From: JAIBJP01 sp035639875
GTDB lineage: Bacteria; Actinomycetota; Thermoleophilia; Gaiellales; Gaiellaceae
NCBI GenBank assembly: GCA_035639875.1
Contig: DASQXE010000017.1
Coordinates: 1 to 33,903 of the forward strand
Direction: 5' to 3'
Length of the DNA: 33,903 nt
Of the stretch, positions 22,523 through 29,961 are shown piece after piece. How positions within the stretch are numbered: position 1 is the first letter of the stretch; every line of letters begins with the position of its first letter. The notes under the pieces are model-generated. The model saw only the letters and a list, made by a program, of their open reading frames with translations. It did not search any database and was not told the DNA's origin. The position numbers were made by a program, and so were the translations under genes.

Positions 22523-23440
22523 TCAGAATGCGTTCGCGGCCGACTTCCACTCCTGGAGGCGCTGCGCGATGAGCTGGGCACGTTCCTCCTCGCTCCCGCC
22601 GTCCAGCACCTCGAGGTCTGAGGGGTCGGCTCGGAGGTAGACGCCGGCGGTTCGGGCATTCAGCCCGGGGTCGCGATCCGACCGTGTCGTCCAGTACCCG
22701 GTGGCGCGGTCGACGGTCTCCACCCTGATCTCGCCGGTACCCTCGAGCTCCGGGGCATTCGGGTGCCGAGGGCGCTCACCCTTCCAGAAGTAGAAGATGC
22801 CGGCCGGATCCCTGCGCTCCTTCGCAGCCTCGCTCCAGTAGCGGGCCGACAGCGTGCCGTCCTCCTGCCAGGCCCGGCCGGCCACGTTCAGGCCACCGTC
22901 GCGGTCCCGCGAGATGCGCCGGAGGCTCACTGCCGACGGTTCGCTCTCGCTCCGCATGGTCAGCGAGAGCTGCCACCAAAGCCCCTCGACTGGGCCGCGG
23001 CGACCCTCGGTCTCAATCGCCTTGCGGAGCTTCTGGTTGATTGCGCGCACCTCCGCCGGGCTGGTGGCCGGGTCGTAGCGGACGGAGGTCAGCCCGAGCA
23101 GGTCGCTCGGCAGCTTCGAACCGCTCGCGTGGAGGATGAACGTGCGCCGGATGCCGAGCGCGCCGCCGAACAGCCCGGCTTCGAACACCACGTTGTCACG
23201 CGGCGACGCCTGGCCGGACTGGGAAGCATCCGTCGTCGTCCAGTCGTCCTGGGCGAACACAAACGCGGCGAAATCGACCTCCTGAGAGAGCTCGACGAGC
23301 CGGTCGAGGGTGGACCGCCCCGGGTTGAACGTGGTCGTCCACGGCTCGACGTCGGCGACGTCCCCGAGCCCGCGCGTGATCGCCCGGAGCAGTTTGCCCT
23401 GCTTGCCCGACGACCCGAGGAAGATGCGCGGCTTGTTCAT
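22523..23440 (-). CDS. TIR-like (CAP12/Pycsar-effector type) protein with W-rich C-terminal domain
   Basis: A 305-residue protein. Residues 4-125 match the TIR-like nucleotide-binding domain seen in CBASS and Pycsar effectors: PRIFLGSSGKQGKLL at 4-18, a VDFAAFVFAQDD strand at 55-66, and SPRDNVVFEAGLFGGALG at 79-96 with the presumed catalytic E87. Such domains cleave NAD+ to stop phage spread. Residues 152-272 are rich in Trp, Tyr and Gly (GLWW; ARYWS; IFYFWKGE; GYWTTRSD) and look like a beta-barrel or sandwich, perhaps a ligand sensor; this is a hypothesis. A good ribosome-binding site (AAGGTGA) precedes the ATG. No signal peptide or membrane helix is present, and no CD-NTase or cyclase is adjacent. 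The downstream region on the same strand is decayed. Function in defence is inferred from the TIR-like domain only. Confidence 0.85.
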   Translation of the reverse strand: MNKPRIFLGSSGKQGKLLRAITRGLGDVADVEPWTTTFNPGRSTLDRLVELSQEVDFAAFVFAQDDWTTTDASQSGQASPRDNVVFEAGLFGGALGIRRTFILHASGSKLPSDLLGLTSVRYDPATSPAEVRAINQKLRKAIETEGRRGPVEGLWWQLSLTMRSESEPSAVSLRRISRDRDGGLNVAGRAWQEDGTLSARYWSEAAKERRDPAGIFYFWKGERPRHPNAPELEGTGEIRVETVDRATGYWTTRSDRDPGLNARTAGVYLRADPSDLEVLDGGSEEERAQLIAQRLQEWKSAANAF

Positions 23441-23636
23441 GCGCGATTCACCTTTCGGTCAAGCGACGAGCCCAGGGTACTCGACTCGATTACGTAGTCA
23501 CGCCGGTACCGCGACGCCGCCTGCCACGGATCGGCGCAGCACAAGAACGCGCTTGCGCCGCAGCGGACCCTGCTCGGCTCCCACGATCTGAGAGCAACAG
23601 GGCTAAGATCGCATCAAGAAGAGGAGAGGAGGCACG

Positions 23637-24071
23637 ATGGCGAAGAGCGTTCGCGACGCGATGACCGATAATCCCCGCTCGATCGGCGCATCGGCGTCGG
23701 TGGTCGAGGCCGCGCGACTGATGCGAGAGGAGCACATCGGCTCGCTCCCGATAACCGAGGACGAGGAGCTTGTCGGGATGATCACCGACCGAGACATCAC
23801 GACGAGAGTGGTCGCCGAAGCTGCAGACCCCAGGAGGACGTCGGTCGGGGACGTCTACTCTCGGGACCTGATCAGTGTTGAGCCCGACAGGGACCTCGGA
23901 GAGGCGCTCCAACTCATGGCCCGCCACCAAGTTCGGCGGCTGCCCGTTGTCGAGAACGGCAGGCTCGTCGGCATTGTTGCCCAGGCCGACATCGCCCTTA
24001 GGGAGAACGAGAAGAAGACCGGTGAGCTCGTCGAGGCGATCTCTGAGCCCTCAGGGGGAGAGCGCAGGTAA
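23637..24071 (+). CDS. CBS-domain pair protein
   Basis: A 144-residue protein of two tandem CBS domains. The first contains VRDAMTDNPRSIGASASVVE and LMREEHIGSLPITEDEELVG with MITDRDI; the second contains VGDVYSRDLISVEPDRDL and MARHQVRRLPVVENGRLVG. Such pairs bind adenine nucleotides (AMP, ATP, NAD, SAM) and act as energy sensors, often acting on other proteins. It starts at ATG 23637 behind a purine-rich site (GAGGAGAGGAGG). The nearest gene upstream is the divergent TIR-like gene, 196 bp away; a link to it is only positional. Confidence 0.93.
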   Translation: MAKSVRDAMTDNPRSIGASASVVEAARLMREEHIGSLPITEDEELVGMITDRDITTRVVAEAADPRRTSVGDVYSRDLISVEPDRDLGEALQLMARHQVRRLPVVENGRLVGIVAQADIALRENEKKTGELVEAISEPSGGERR

Positions 24072-24208
24072 CGTCGCCCGGAGACAGGTGCGAACTTCGG
24101 GGGAGGGCCTGACCGAGCGCTGGCTGACACCGCTGCGGCCGTCTCTTTCGCGAACCTTCGTGCAGTCGTACTTGTCTCGGACACCTAGGGAAACGGTGCC
24201 TCCGGGTC

Positions 24209-24370
24209 GAGGTCAACACGATTCTGGATCACCTTGCGTCCGGGCACGCTGAGGTCGTGCTGCTGGCGGCGAAAACGAGCGTGCCTCTCCAGTCGCCGGC
24301 TCTTGATGCGGTCTATCGACCGTGCCGGACGCCGGGCTTAACTCACTGTGGCCGGCCGATTTCCCAGTAG
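24209..24370 (+). pseudogene. Possible gene remnant, unknown family
   Basis: An open stretch without a good start reads EVNTILDHLASGHAEVVLLA and then VPLQSPALDAVY, with protein-like hydrophobic patterning, up to a stop at 24370. A different frame just upstream (about 24118-24186) ends in AVSFANLRAVVLVSDT. The two could be halves of one frameshifted gene. It overlaps the leftward gene at 24343 at its end. I do not recognise it, and chance is a fair alternative. Confidence 0.22.
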
Positions 24371-24714
24371 AACTCTTCTCGTGCGAGCTGAGGCGTCCCT
24401 TCGAGAAGCGGTCCCCAGGCGCTGAACGCGGCCGAGCGGGTCGGGTCGTTGACGAGGTCGCGAACAAGTCCTTCGATGCCGGGGCCTTCGAACACGAAGA
24501 CCACGGCGTCCTCCGCGAGAAAGACGCTGTGTCGCCGAAAGCCGGCCAGTGCGAGCCCGTAAGGCGCGCCCTTGGCGAGAATCTGAGCCGCTCGCTCACG
24601 GGAGCCCGGCAGAAGCTTGGCAACGACCGCCACGCGCTCATTCACGTCACGCTCAGCCAGGCCCGAGGTTCGGGGCTTCCTACTGAGCAGGCGCGCTACA
24701 ACCTTTCTGAGCAC
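24343..24714 (-). CDS. Small conserved-type protein, unknown function (possible dimeric alpha-beta barrel)
   Basis: A protein of 100-123 residues depending on start (GTG 24714, or GTG 24645, where family-like sequence begins). The core reads RVAVVAKLLPGSRERAAQIL, then FRRHSVFLAEDAVVFVFEGP and LLEGTPQLAREEFYWE. The order of strand, helix, two strands and helix resembles small dimeric ferredoxin-like barrel proteins of actinobacteria, but I cannot name the family or a ligand. Its 5' end overlaps the acetate kinase remnant by 19 bp. No strong ribosome-binding site is visible. Confidence 0.6.
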   Translation of the reverse strand: MLRKVVARLLSRKPRTSGLAERDVNERVAVVAKLLPGSRERAAQILAKGAPYGLALAGFRRHSVFLAEDAVVFVFEGPGIEGLVRDLVNDPTRSAAFSAWGPLLEGTPQLAREEFYWEIGRPQ

Positions 24715-25025
24715 CTTGCGAGGTTAGCGTTGGGCGTAGCGCCGTGGCCGGCATCTACTCGAAGACTTCGGCCGAAAGGTGAGCGGCGGGCGGCGCGCGG
24801 CATCACGAGGTCCTCACGCGACTCGACGACGATGACGCGGACTGTCGAGTCGCCAGCGGCGATGTTTCCCCCACCGTGCAGGCGGATGCTGGCGTTGCCG
24901 TCGAGCGCGACACCGAGAAAGGCAAGCGCGCAGACGTGCTCACGCACCCAGAACGAGTGCTCGCCGACGCCGCCAGTGAAGACCAGCGCACCGATCCCTC
25001 CGAGCGAAACGGCCATGCTCGCCAC
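24696..25025 (-). pseudogene. Acetate kinase C-terminal fragment
   Basis: The frame reads LGGIGALVFTGGVGEHSFWV, REHVCALAFLGVALDG and later STVRVIVVESREDLVM, which is the C-terminal end of acetate kinase (compare the family text DAlvFTgGIGEnS..vRe...LeflGv.lD and the final EE-D/L-VIAR segment). Only about 85 residues of a roughly 390-residue enzyme remain, covering about 24783-25025; a full N-terminal part is not found upstream. The frame then reads on without homology to 24696. The active acetate-activating gene in this window is acsA. The stretch 25060-25200 shows nothing else supported. Confidence 0.75.
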
Positions 25026-25222
25026 CGCCGAGCAACCACCGCCCGAGATGGCATACGACGTTCGTCGAAGCGACCGGGTCGTCGTAGGCGAAGCGGGTCC
25101 GGCTGCTCGCCCGCCGCGACCGGCCCGGCTGAGTTTGGCTACCCTGAGCTGACAGCAACGCTCGGCGACCTCTCTGACCCTTTATACGGCCACTGTGGCC
25201 GAAGGGCGAAAGGAGGGGTTCT

Positions 25223-25441
25223 ATGCCGAGCGAGCACTCCCGGCTGACTCAGACAGTCAATAGGCATATCTACGAGGTCCTGAACGAGGTCGGCTCCGAG
25301 GACGGCGATTTCCTCTGCGAGTGCGACGATGAGAACTGCACCCAGACCATCCAACTCACCCTGCGGGAGTACGCGGCTCGCCAGGGGCCGGGCGATGGGA
25401 TCTTTCCCTGCGCGCCGGGTCACTATATGGAGACCGCCTAA
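25223..25441 (+). CDS. Small CxCx4C-motif protein (family of unknown function), copy 2
   Basis: A 72-residue protein with a strong ribosome-binding site (AAAGGAGGGG) before ATG 25223. It reads VNRHIYEVLNEV, DFLCECDDENC, IQLTLREYAAR and PCAPGHY, matching element by element the protein at 5916-6197 and its decayed tandem copy. CxCx4C, together with the C-terminal Cys and His of PCAPGH, could bind a metal. This copy looks intact, so it is the best guide to the family's true C-terminus. A palindrome CGGCCA-CTG-TGGCCG (about 25187-25201) lies between a TTTATA box and the ribosome-binding site and may be an operator. The function is unknown. Confidence 0.75.
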   Translation: MPSEHSRLTQTVNRHIYEVLNEVGSEDGDFLCECDDENCTQTIQLTLREYAARQGPGDGIFPCAPGHYMETA

Positions 25442-25778
25442 TCGGGTCGCCATTCGGCCCGAGCCACGCAGAGAGCTGGCCCCACAAACGAATCCGTTCG
25501 CCAAAAGCTCCTCGCCTCTCGCGCCGTAGCGCGTCGGTGTCGTATGCGGGCTTTGAGCCGAATTCTGAATGCAGAGCCAGTCTTCCCACTGTACCTGTTT
25601 CGCGGAGAGGGCCTTAGAATCGGGCGAAGGCGGCACCCAGGCGGCCCTAGGGCCAGAGCCGCTTTCATTGTCCTCTCCTTACGCAGTGACGGTTTGGAAG
25701 GTAGCGCCCAGGTGAAAGCCCCCGCCTAGCGCCTGATGATGTTGTGGACTTCGAGGATCTCCGGCTGCCCCGAATGCT

Positions 25779-26009
25779 CTAGCGCGCGATGTCGGCCAGG
25801 AGCGGCATGACCCGCTGGCCGAAGGCCTCGAACTTCTCTTGCGAATCCCAGACTTCGCTCACTAGCAACTGGCCTTCTGAGTGGAAGGCGACGTGATACT
25901 CGAACCCGTCGGCAGGCATCTCGCCCGATTCGATGAGGCGGCGGACTCCTTCGTCGTACTGGTCAGTAGTCGTGGCAGGCACAGGCGCGTAGCGGACAAG
26001 GATGCTCAT
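25779..26009 (-). CDS. Antibiotic-biosynthesis-monooxygenase-like small protein, C-terminus frameshifted
   Basis: A 76-residue product from ATG 26009, seven bases after GGAGGG. It has the pattern of small dimeric alpha-beta barrel proteins: SILVRYAPVPATTTDQYDEG, then FEYHVAFHSEGQLLVSEVWD and SQEKFEAFGQRVMPLLAD. The frame stops at 25779 just after LADIAR. The next bases in another frame read EHSGQPEILEVHNIIRR and stop at 25726, an ending that fits this family. One inserted base near 25785 would restore a protein of about 94 residues. The gene is therefore either recently broken or affected by one sequencing error. The rest of 25442-25725 shows no supported feature. Confidence 0.65.
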   Translation of the reverse strand: MSILVRYAPVPATTTDQYDEGVRRLIESGEMPADGFEYHVAFHSEGQLLVSEVWDSQEKFEAFGQRVMPLLADIAR

Positions 26010-26103
26010 TGCACCCTCCAGGATCGGGAAGGCGACCTTATTTGAGAAGCGGGCTATTTCGGCTTGTGACCCTGCGGATGCGGCGCGTCGCCGCGCCACT
26101 CCT

Positions 26104-26331
26104 CTAACTTCCGGTCAGCAGGGAATCGGGCTCTTCGAGTTCGCGGGCAATCAGCCGCCGGTCGAGGCCCTCGCTCTTCGCGGGCCGAACGTTCGAGACG
26201 ACCCACTGACGCCCGCGCAAGCTGAACGTCTCGCCGGCCCGAAGATCCCGGTCGAGCCTCGTCCGAACGGCGTATGAGCGGATGAGGCCCCGCACCTCCA
26301 GCATCATGTCGTAGGCGAGGTCCTGCGCCAT
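26104..26331 (-). CDS. Small protein of unknown function
   Basis: A 75-residue product starting at ATG 26331 with GGGAGAG upstream; a GTG at 26358 would add nine residues. It contains a helix (LAYDMMLEVRGLIRSYAV), then LRAGETFSLRGRQWVVSNVR and LDRRLIAREL, a beta-rich layout reminiscent of small actinobacterial proteins with a 'GxxfxlxGrxWxVxxvrp' strand pair. No cysteine, signal peptide or membrane segment is seen. It is divergent from ppk1 and shares the region with the phased repeats, so it might be co-regulated; this is only positional. Confidence 0.55.
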   Translation of the reverse strand: MAQDLAYDMMLEVRGLIRSYAVRTRLDRDLRAGETFSLRGRQWVVSNVRPAKSEGLDRRLIARELEEPDSLLTGS

Positions 26332-26413
26332 GCCGAGCTCTCTCCCTTCCTCGTTCACGCGACCGGGCGCACCATAACGCGGCGCGCCGGCGCCGGTGAT
26401 CTTGTGGAGAACG

Positions 26414-26446
26414 GTTCACGAAACGTTCCCCACCTGGTAACGCTGA
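26414..26446 (+). promoter_or_regulatory. Candidate PHO box upstream of ppk1
   Basis: Three units begin exactly 11 bp apart: GTTCACGAAAC (26414), GTTCCCCACCT (26425) and GGTAACGCTGA (26436). Actinobacterial PhoP sites are made of 11-bp direct repeats of the GTTCACC type, and ppk is a known phosphate-regulon gene in Streptomyces. The site lies directly before the preferred ppk1 start at 26458. The match is by eye; the third unit is weak. Confidence 0.5.
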
Positions 26447-26457
26447 CCTGTTGCAAG

Positions 26458-28602
26458 ATGGCGCCGCATGCCGGGACCCGCGACGATTCTCGCGCCTGCG
26501 CCTTGACCTCGCCGAAAAGAATTCGGAAAGCGACGGGACCCGAGCGCTTCCTCAACCGCGAGCTCTCCTGGCTCGACTTCAACGCTCGACTGCTCGAGCT
26601 CGCCGCCGATACGGACACGCCTCTGCTCGAGCGCGTGAAGTTCTGCTCCATCTTCTCCTCGAACCTCGACGAGTTCTTCATGGTGCGCGTGGCCGGCCTC
26701 ATGGGCCAAGTCGCGACCGGTCTCGCCCTCCGCTCACCCGACGGGCGAACGCCGCTCGCCGCTCTTGCCGAGATCAGGGAGCGAGTGAAGCATCTGACCA
26801 CGGAGCAGTCGCACCTCTGGAGCCGCGACCTTCAGCCTGCTTTGGCGGAGAACGGGATCCGCATCGCCGGCGTCGCCGACTGCGACGAGGAGGAGCTGGC
26901 GGAGCTCGAGCACCGGTTCGAGCGCGAGATCTATCCGGTGTTGACGCCGCTCGCCGTCGGCCCGGGCCTGCCCTTTCCCTACATCTCCGGCCTCTCGCTC
27001 AGCCTCGCCGTCTTCGTGCGCGACGAGGACACCGGGGACGAGCGCTTCGCGCGCGTCAAGGTCCCGGAGGGCCTTCCGCGCTTCATCCCGGTTGGGAGGT
27101 ACGGGCTCCGTATCCCGCTCGAGAGCGTGATGTCCCACTTCCTCTCCCGCCTCTTCCCGCAGATGGAGATCGGCGAGTGCGCCGCCTTTCGAGTCACGCG
27201 TGACGCGGACTTCGACGTCTCGGACGAGGCCGATGACCTGCTCGAGGCGGTCGAATTCGAGCTCCGCCGCCGACGCTTCGGCGAGGTCGTCCGTGTCGAG
27301 GTCTCCGACTCGATGTCGGAGCGCATGCTCGAGCGTCTGCGTTCCGGCCTGGGGGCGACACCGGAAGAGGACGTGCGGGTCGAGGGCTTGCTGGACCTTG
27401 CCGACCTCGCCGAGCTGGTCGCGCTCGAGCGCCCCGAGCTGAAGGACGAGCCCTGGGTGCCGCGCTCCCACCCTCGCTTCGCCGCGGCGGCCGCCAACGG
27501 CGGTGACGTCTTCGCGGAGGTCGCCCGCGGCGACATCCTCGTCCACCATCCCTACGACTCCTTCGCGACGAGCTTCGAGACGTTCGTGCGCAGGGCGGCC
27601 GAGGATCGAAGCGTGACGGCGATGAAGACGACCGTCTACCGGACGAGCGGCGACTCGCCCCTGGTGCCCGCTCTGATCGAGACGGCCGAGGCCGGGAACC
27701 AGAGCGTCTGCCTCGTCGAGCTCAAGGCGCGCTTCGACGAGCGCCGCAACATCGAGTGGTCGCGAGCGCTCGAGCGCGCGGGCGTGCACGTCGTCTACGG
27801 CTTCCCGAACCTGAAGATCCACGCGAAGATGACGCTGCTCGTGCGGCGCGAAGAGGGCGAGCTGCGCCGCTACGTCCACCTCGGGACCGGCAACTACCAC
27901 GCGCTGACGGCACGCGTCTACGAGGACTTCGGTCTCTTCACGGCCGACGAGGAGATCGCCGCAGACGTCGCCGATCTCTTCAACTACATCACCGGCTTCG
28001 GGCGGCCACAGCGCTTTCGCAAGCTCCTCGTCGCCCCTTTCGACCTGCGCTCCCGGCTGATCGAGGAGATCCGCGCCGTCGCCGCAGCAGCGGCTGCCGG
28101 CAAGGCCGCCCGCATGCGGATCAAGGTGAACGCGCTCACGGACGAGGCGATCATCGACGAGCTCTACGACGCTTCGGCGAAAGGCGCGACGGTCGAGATC
28201 GTGGCGCGAAGCATCTGCTCGCTCCGGCCCGGGGTCGCGAATCTGAGCGAGCGCATCACCGTGCGGAGCGTGCTCGGCCGCTTCCTCGAGCACAGCCGCG
28301 TCTTTATCTTCCAGGCGGGCAAGAAGAGCTCCTACTGGATCGGCAGCGCCGATCTGATGCCGCGCAACCTCGATCACCGGCTCGAAGTGGTCGCCCCGGT
28401 CGAGGATCCCGCCCTGCAGCAGCGCCTGGCGCGCACCTTCGAGCAGCTCACCGGCGCGACCGCGAACGCCTGGGAGCTCGGCCCGGACGGCGCCTGGGCA
28501 CGGTCGAGCCCGAAGAAGAACGAGCCGAGCGAAGACGCGCAGGAAGCCCTCATGCGCAGGGTGCGGCGCGGGCACCGGCGCGCCCCGGCTCGCGTCCGCT
28601 AA
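26458..28602 (+). CDS. ppk1: Polyphosphate kinase 1
   Basis: A 714-residue enzyme that reversibly polymerises the ATP gamma-phosphate into polyphosphate. The N-terminal domain opens with FLNRELSWLDFNARLLELA and SSNLDEFFMVRVAGL; the catalytic core has HHPYDSFATSFETFV, TVYRTSGDSPLV and the phosphorylated histidine H455 in NLKIHAKMTLL, with the second conserved histidine H612 in FLEHSRVFIF. GTGNYHALTARVYEDFGLFT is another hallmark. An in-frame GTG at 26404 exists, but it would place the phased repeats inside the gene, so ATG 26458 is preferred; FLNREL then begins at the usual distance. The exopolyphosphatase gene follows 46 bp later, pairing synthesis with breakdown. Confidence 0.97.
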   Translation: MAPHAGTRDDSRACALTSPKRIRKATGPERFLNRELSWLDFNARLLELAADTDTPLLERVKFCSIFSSNLDEFFMVRVAGLMGQVATGLALRSPDGRTPLAALAEIRERVKHLTTEQSHLWSRDLQPALAENGIRIAGVADCDEEELAELEHRFEREIYPVLTPLAVGPGLPFPYISGLSLSLAVFVRDEDTGDERFARVKVPEGLPRFIPVGRYGLRIPLESVMSHFLSRLFPQMEIGECAAFRVTRDADFDVSDEADDLLEAVEFELRRRRFGEVVRVEVSDSMSERMLERLRSGLGATPEEDVRVEGLLDLADLAELVALERPELKDEPWVPRSHPRFAAAAANGGDVFAEVARGDILVHHPYDSFATSFETFVRRAAEDRSVTAMKTTVYRTSGDSPLVPALIETAEAGNQSVCLVELKARFDERRNIEWSRALERAGVHVVYGFPNLKIHAKMTLLVRREEGELRRYVHLGTGNYHALTARVYEDFGLFTADEEIAADVADLFNYITGFGRPQRFRKLLVAPFDLRSRLIEEIRAVAAAAAAGKAARMRIKVNALTDEAIIDELYDASAKGATVEIVARSICSLRPGVANLSERITVRSVLGRFLEHSRVFIFQAGKKSSYWIGSADLMPRNLDHRLEVVAPVEDPALQQRLARTFEQLTGATANAWELGPDGAWARSSPKKNEPSEDAQEALMRRVRRGHRRAPARVR

Positions 28603-28648
28603 GCGCCGCCGCGTTACCGGCCGATGCTGACTGGACAATGGAGTCCAG

Positions 28649-29530
28649 GTGAAAATTGCAGTCCTCGACGTCGGCTCGAACACCGTCCGCCTGCTCGTCG
28701 CCGAGGGGCGCGGCGGCCGCATTGAGCCCGTCCGCCAAGCGCGCAAGCTCCTCCTGCTCGGCAAGGAGGTCGAGCAGATCGGGGCGCTCTCGGCGCGCAA
28801 GCTCGAGGAGACGCGCCGCTGTGCGCGCGGGTTCGCCGCGCTTGCCCGCGAGGCGGGTGCCGCCCGGCTCGAGGTCGTCGTGACGGCACCCGGGCGGCAG
28901 AGTGCGAACGCAGACGAGCTCGTACGCGTCCTCGCCGAGGCGACCGCGGCGTCGGTGCGCGTGCTCTCCCCGGACGAGGAGGGACGGCTCGCCTGGGAAG
29001 GCGCCGTCGCAGCCGTCGCCGACCCGCCGCCCATGCTCGCCGTCTGCGACGTGGGAGGCGGCTCGACCGAGCTCTTGGTCGGCACGCCCGAGCAGGGACC
29101 TGCCTGGGCTCGCTCCCTCGACATCGGCTGCCTCCGCCTGACCGAGCGGCTCCTCGATCGTGACCCGCCGGGCAAGAAGGGCATGCGCGCCCTCCGCGCT
29201 GCCGTCGCGGCCGCCTTCGACGGGGTTGCCGCCCCGCTTCCGCACACCGTGCTTGCCACCGGCGGGACGGCCCGGGCGCTAACGAAGCTCGTCGGCGAGC
29301 GGCTGGGAGAGGAGGAGTTCGCCGCCGCGATCCGCCGGCTCAGGAAGCGAAGCTCCCTCGCGATCGCCACGGCGACGGGCGTCGACCGCGAGCGGGCGCG
29401 GACCCTCCCGGCCGGCGCACTCATCCTCGCGGAGGTCCAGCGCCGCCTGGGAACGCCCGTCCTCGTCTCCACTGCAGGCCTACGCGAGGGCCTCGCACTC
29501 GCCGTCCTGCGTGAGCCGGCGGCCGCCTGA
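28649..29530 (+). CDS. ppx: Exopolyphosphatase/guanosine pentaphosphatase (Ppx/GppA family), short form
   Basis: A 293-residue protein of the actin-fold Ppx/GppA family, which removes terminal phosphate from polyphosphate or hydrolyses pppGpp. The phosphate-binding loops are visible: DVGSNTVRLLVAE at the N-terminus, CDVGGGSTELLVG near 132, and ATGGTARALTKL near 208; the final STAGLREGLAL is also typical. It lacks the C-terminal HD-like domain of E. coli Ppx, as do many actinobacterial forms. The start is GTG 28649 with GGAG five bases upstream. It is co-directional with ppk1 and ends 5 bp from the opposing phosphatase gene. Confidence 0.95.
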   Translation: MKIAVLDVGSNTVRLLVAEGRGGRIEPVRQARKLLLLGKEVEQIGALSARKLEETRRCARGFAALAREAGAARLEVVVTAPGRQSANADELVRVLAEATAASVRVLSPDEEGRLAWEGAVAAVADPPPMLAVCDVGGGSTELLVGTPEQGPAWARSLDIGCLRLTERLLDRDPPGKKGMRALRAAVAAAFDGVAAPLPHTVLATGGTARALTKLVGERLGEEEFAAAIRRLRKRSSLAIATATGVDRERARTLPAGALILAEVQRRLGTPVLVSTAGLREGLALAVLREPAAA

Positions 29531-29535
29531 TCCGG

Positions 29536-29961
29536 TCAAGCGGGCGGCGGCAGGTACTCGATCCGCCTGAGCTCGCCGCCGTCGAGCCGGAGCACCCAGG
29601 TGGATCCCTTGTCGCTTTCGGCGCCGACTACCGCCTCGACGACGTCCCCGTGTGTGCAGAAGACGGCGATATCATCGGCGAACTCGGCCCCGAGGCCGCG
29701 GACGTCGTCGGCCGTGGCGCCCTCCTCGAGCTCGTGGCGGTCCTCGACCGCGAGGCCGAGCGCGTGGGCGAGAGGCTCCACCGTCTCGTGGCAGCGGGCG
29801 TAGGCGCTCGAGAGCACGCTCTTCGGGGCGCGCTCACGAAGGAGCTCGACAAGACCTTCGGCCTGGCGACGCCCGTGCACGTCGAGGGGGCGCAGGCGAT
29901 CGTCGCCCCGCCACTCCTTGCGCTTGCCTGCACTCGCGTGGCGGACGAGCAGGATCGTCAT
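29536..29961 (-). CDS. SixA-like histidine phosphatase (MutT1 C-terminal half type)
   Basis: A 141-residue phosphatase of the histidine phosphatase superfamily: LLVRHASAGKR with phosphoacceptor H8, a conserved arginine in SSAYARCHETV, the acidic HELEEG, and the second histidine in CTHGDVVEAV. ATG 29961 overlaps the Nudix stop as ATGA, so the two are translated together. In mycobacterial MutT1 a Nudix domain is followed in the same chain by exactly this kind of phosphatase domain, and that gene neighbours ppk1. The pair here therefore looks like a two-gene version. SixA acting on phosphohistidine proteins is the other option. Confidence 0.88.
   Translation of the reverse strand: MTILLVRHASAGKRKEWRGDDRLRPLDVHGRRQAEGLVELLRERAPKSVLSSAYARCHETVEPLAHALGLAVEDRHELEEGATADDVRGLGAEFADDIAVFCTHGDVVEAVVGAESDKGSTWVLRLDGGELRRIEYLPPPA

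Noticed and set aside
18947..23440. A Pycsar pair made of the cyclase fusion and the TIR-like effector
   Set aside because: They are on opposite strands, about 2.2 kb apart with an oxidoreductase gene between them. The cyclase belongs to the common hydrolase-fusion type, not the Pycsar type, and the effector lacks a clear cNMP-binding domain.
26734..29472. A 912-codon open frame on the minus strand
   Set aside because: It mirrors ppk1 and ppx codons and has no recognisable motif.
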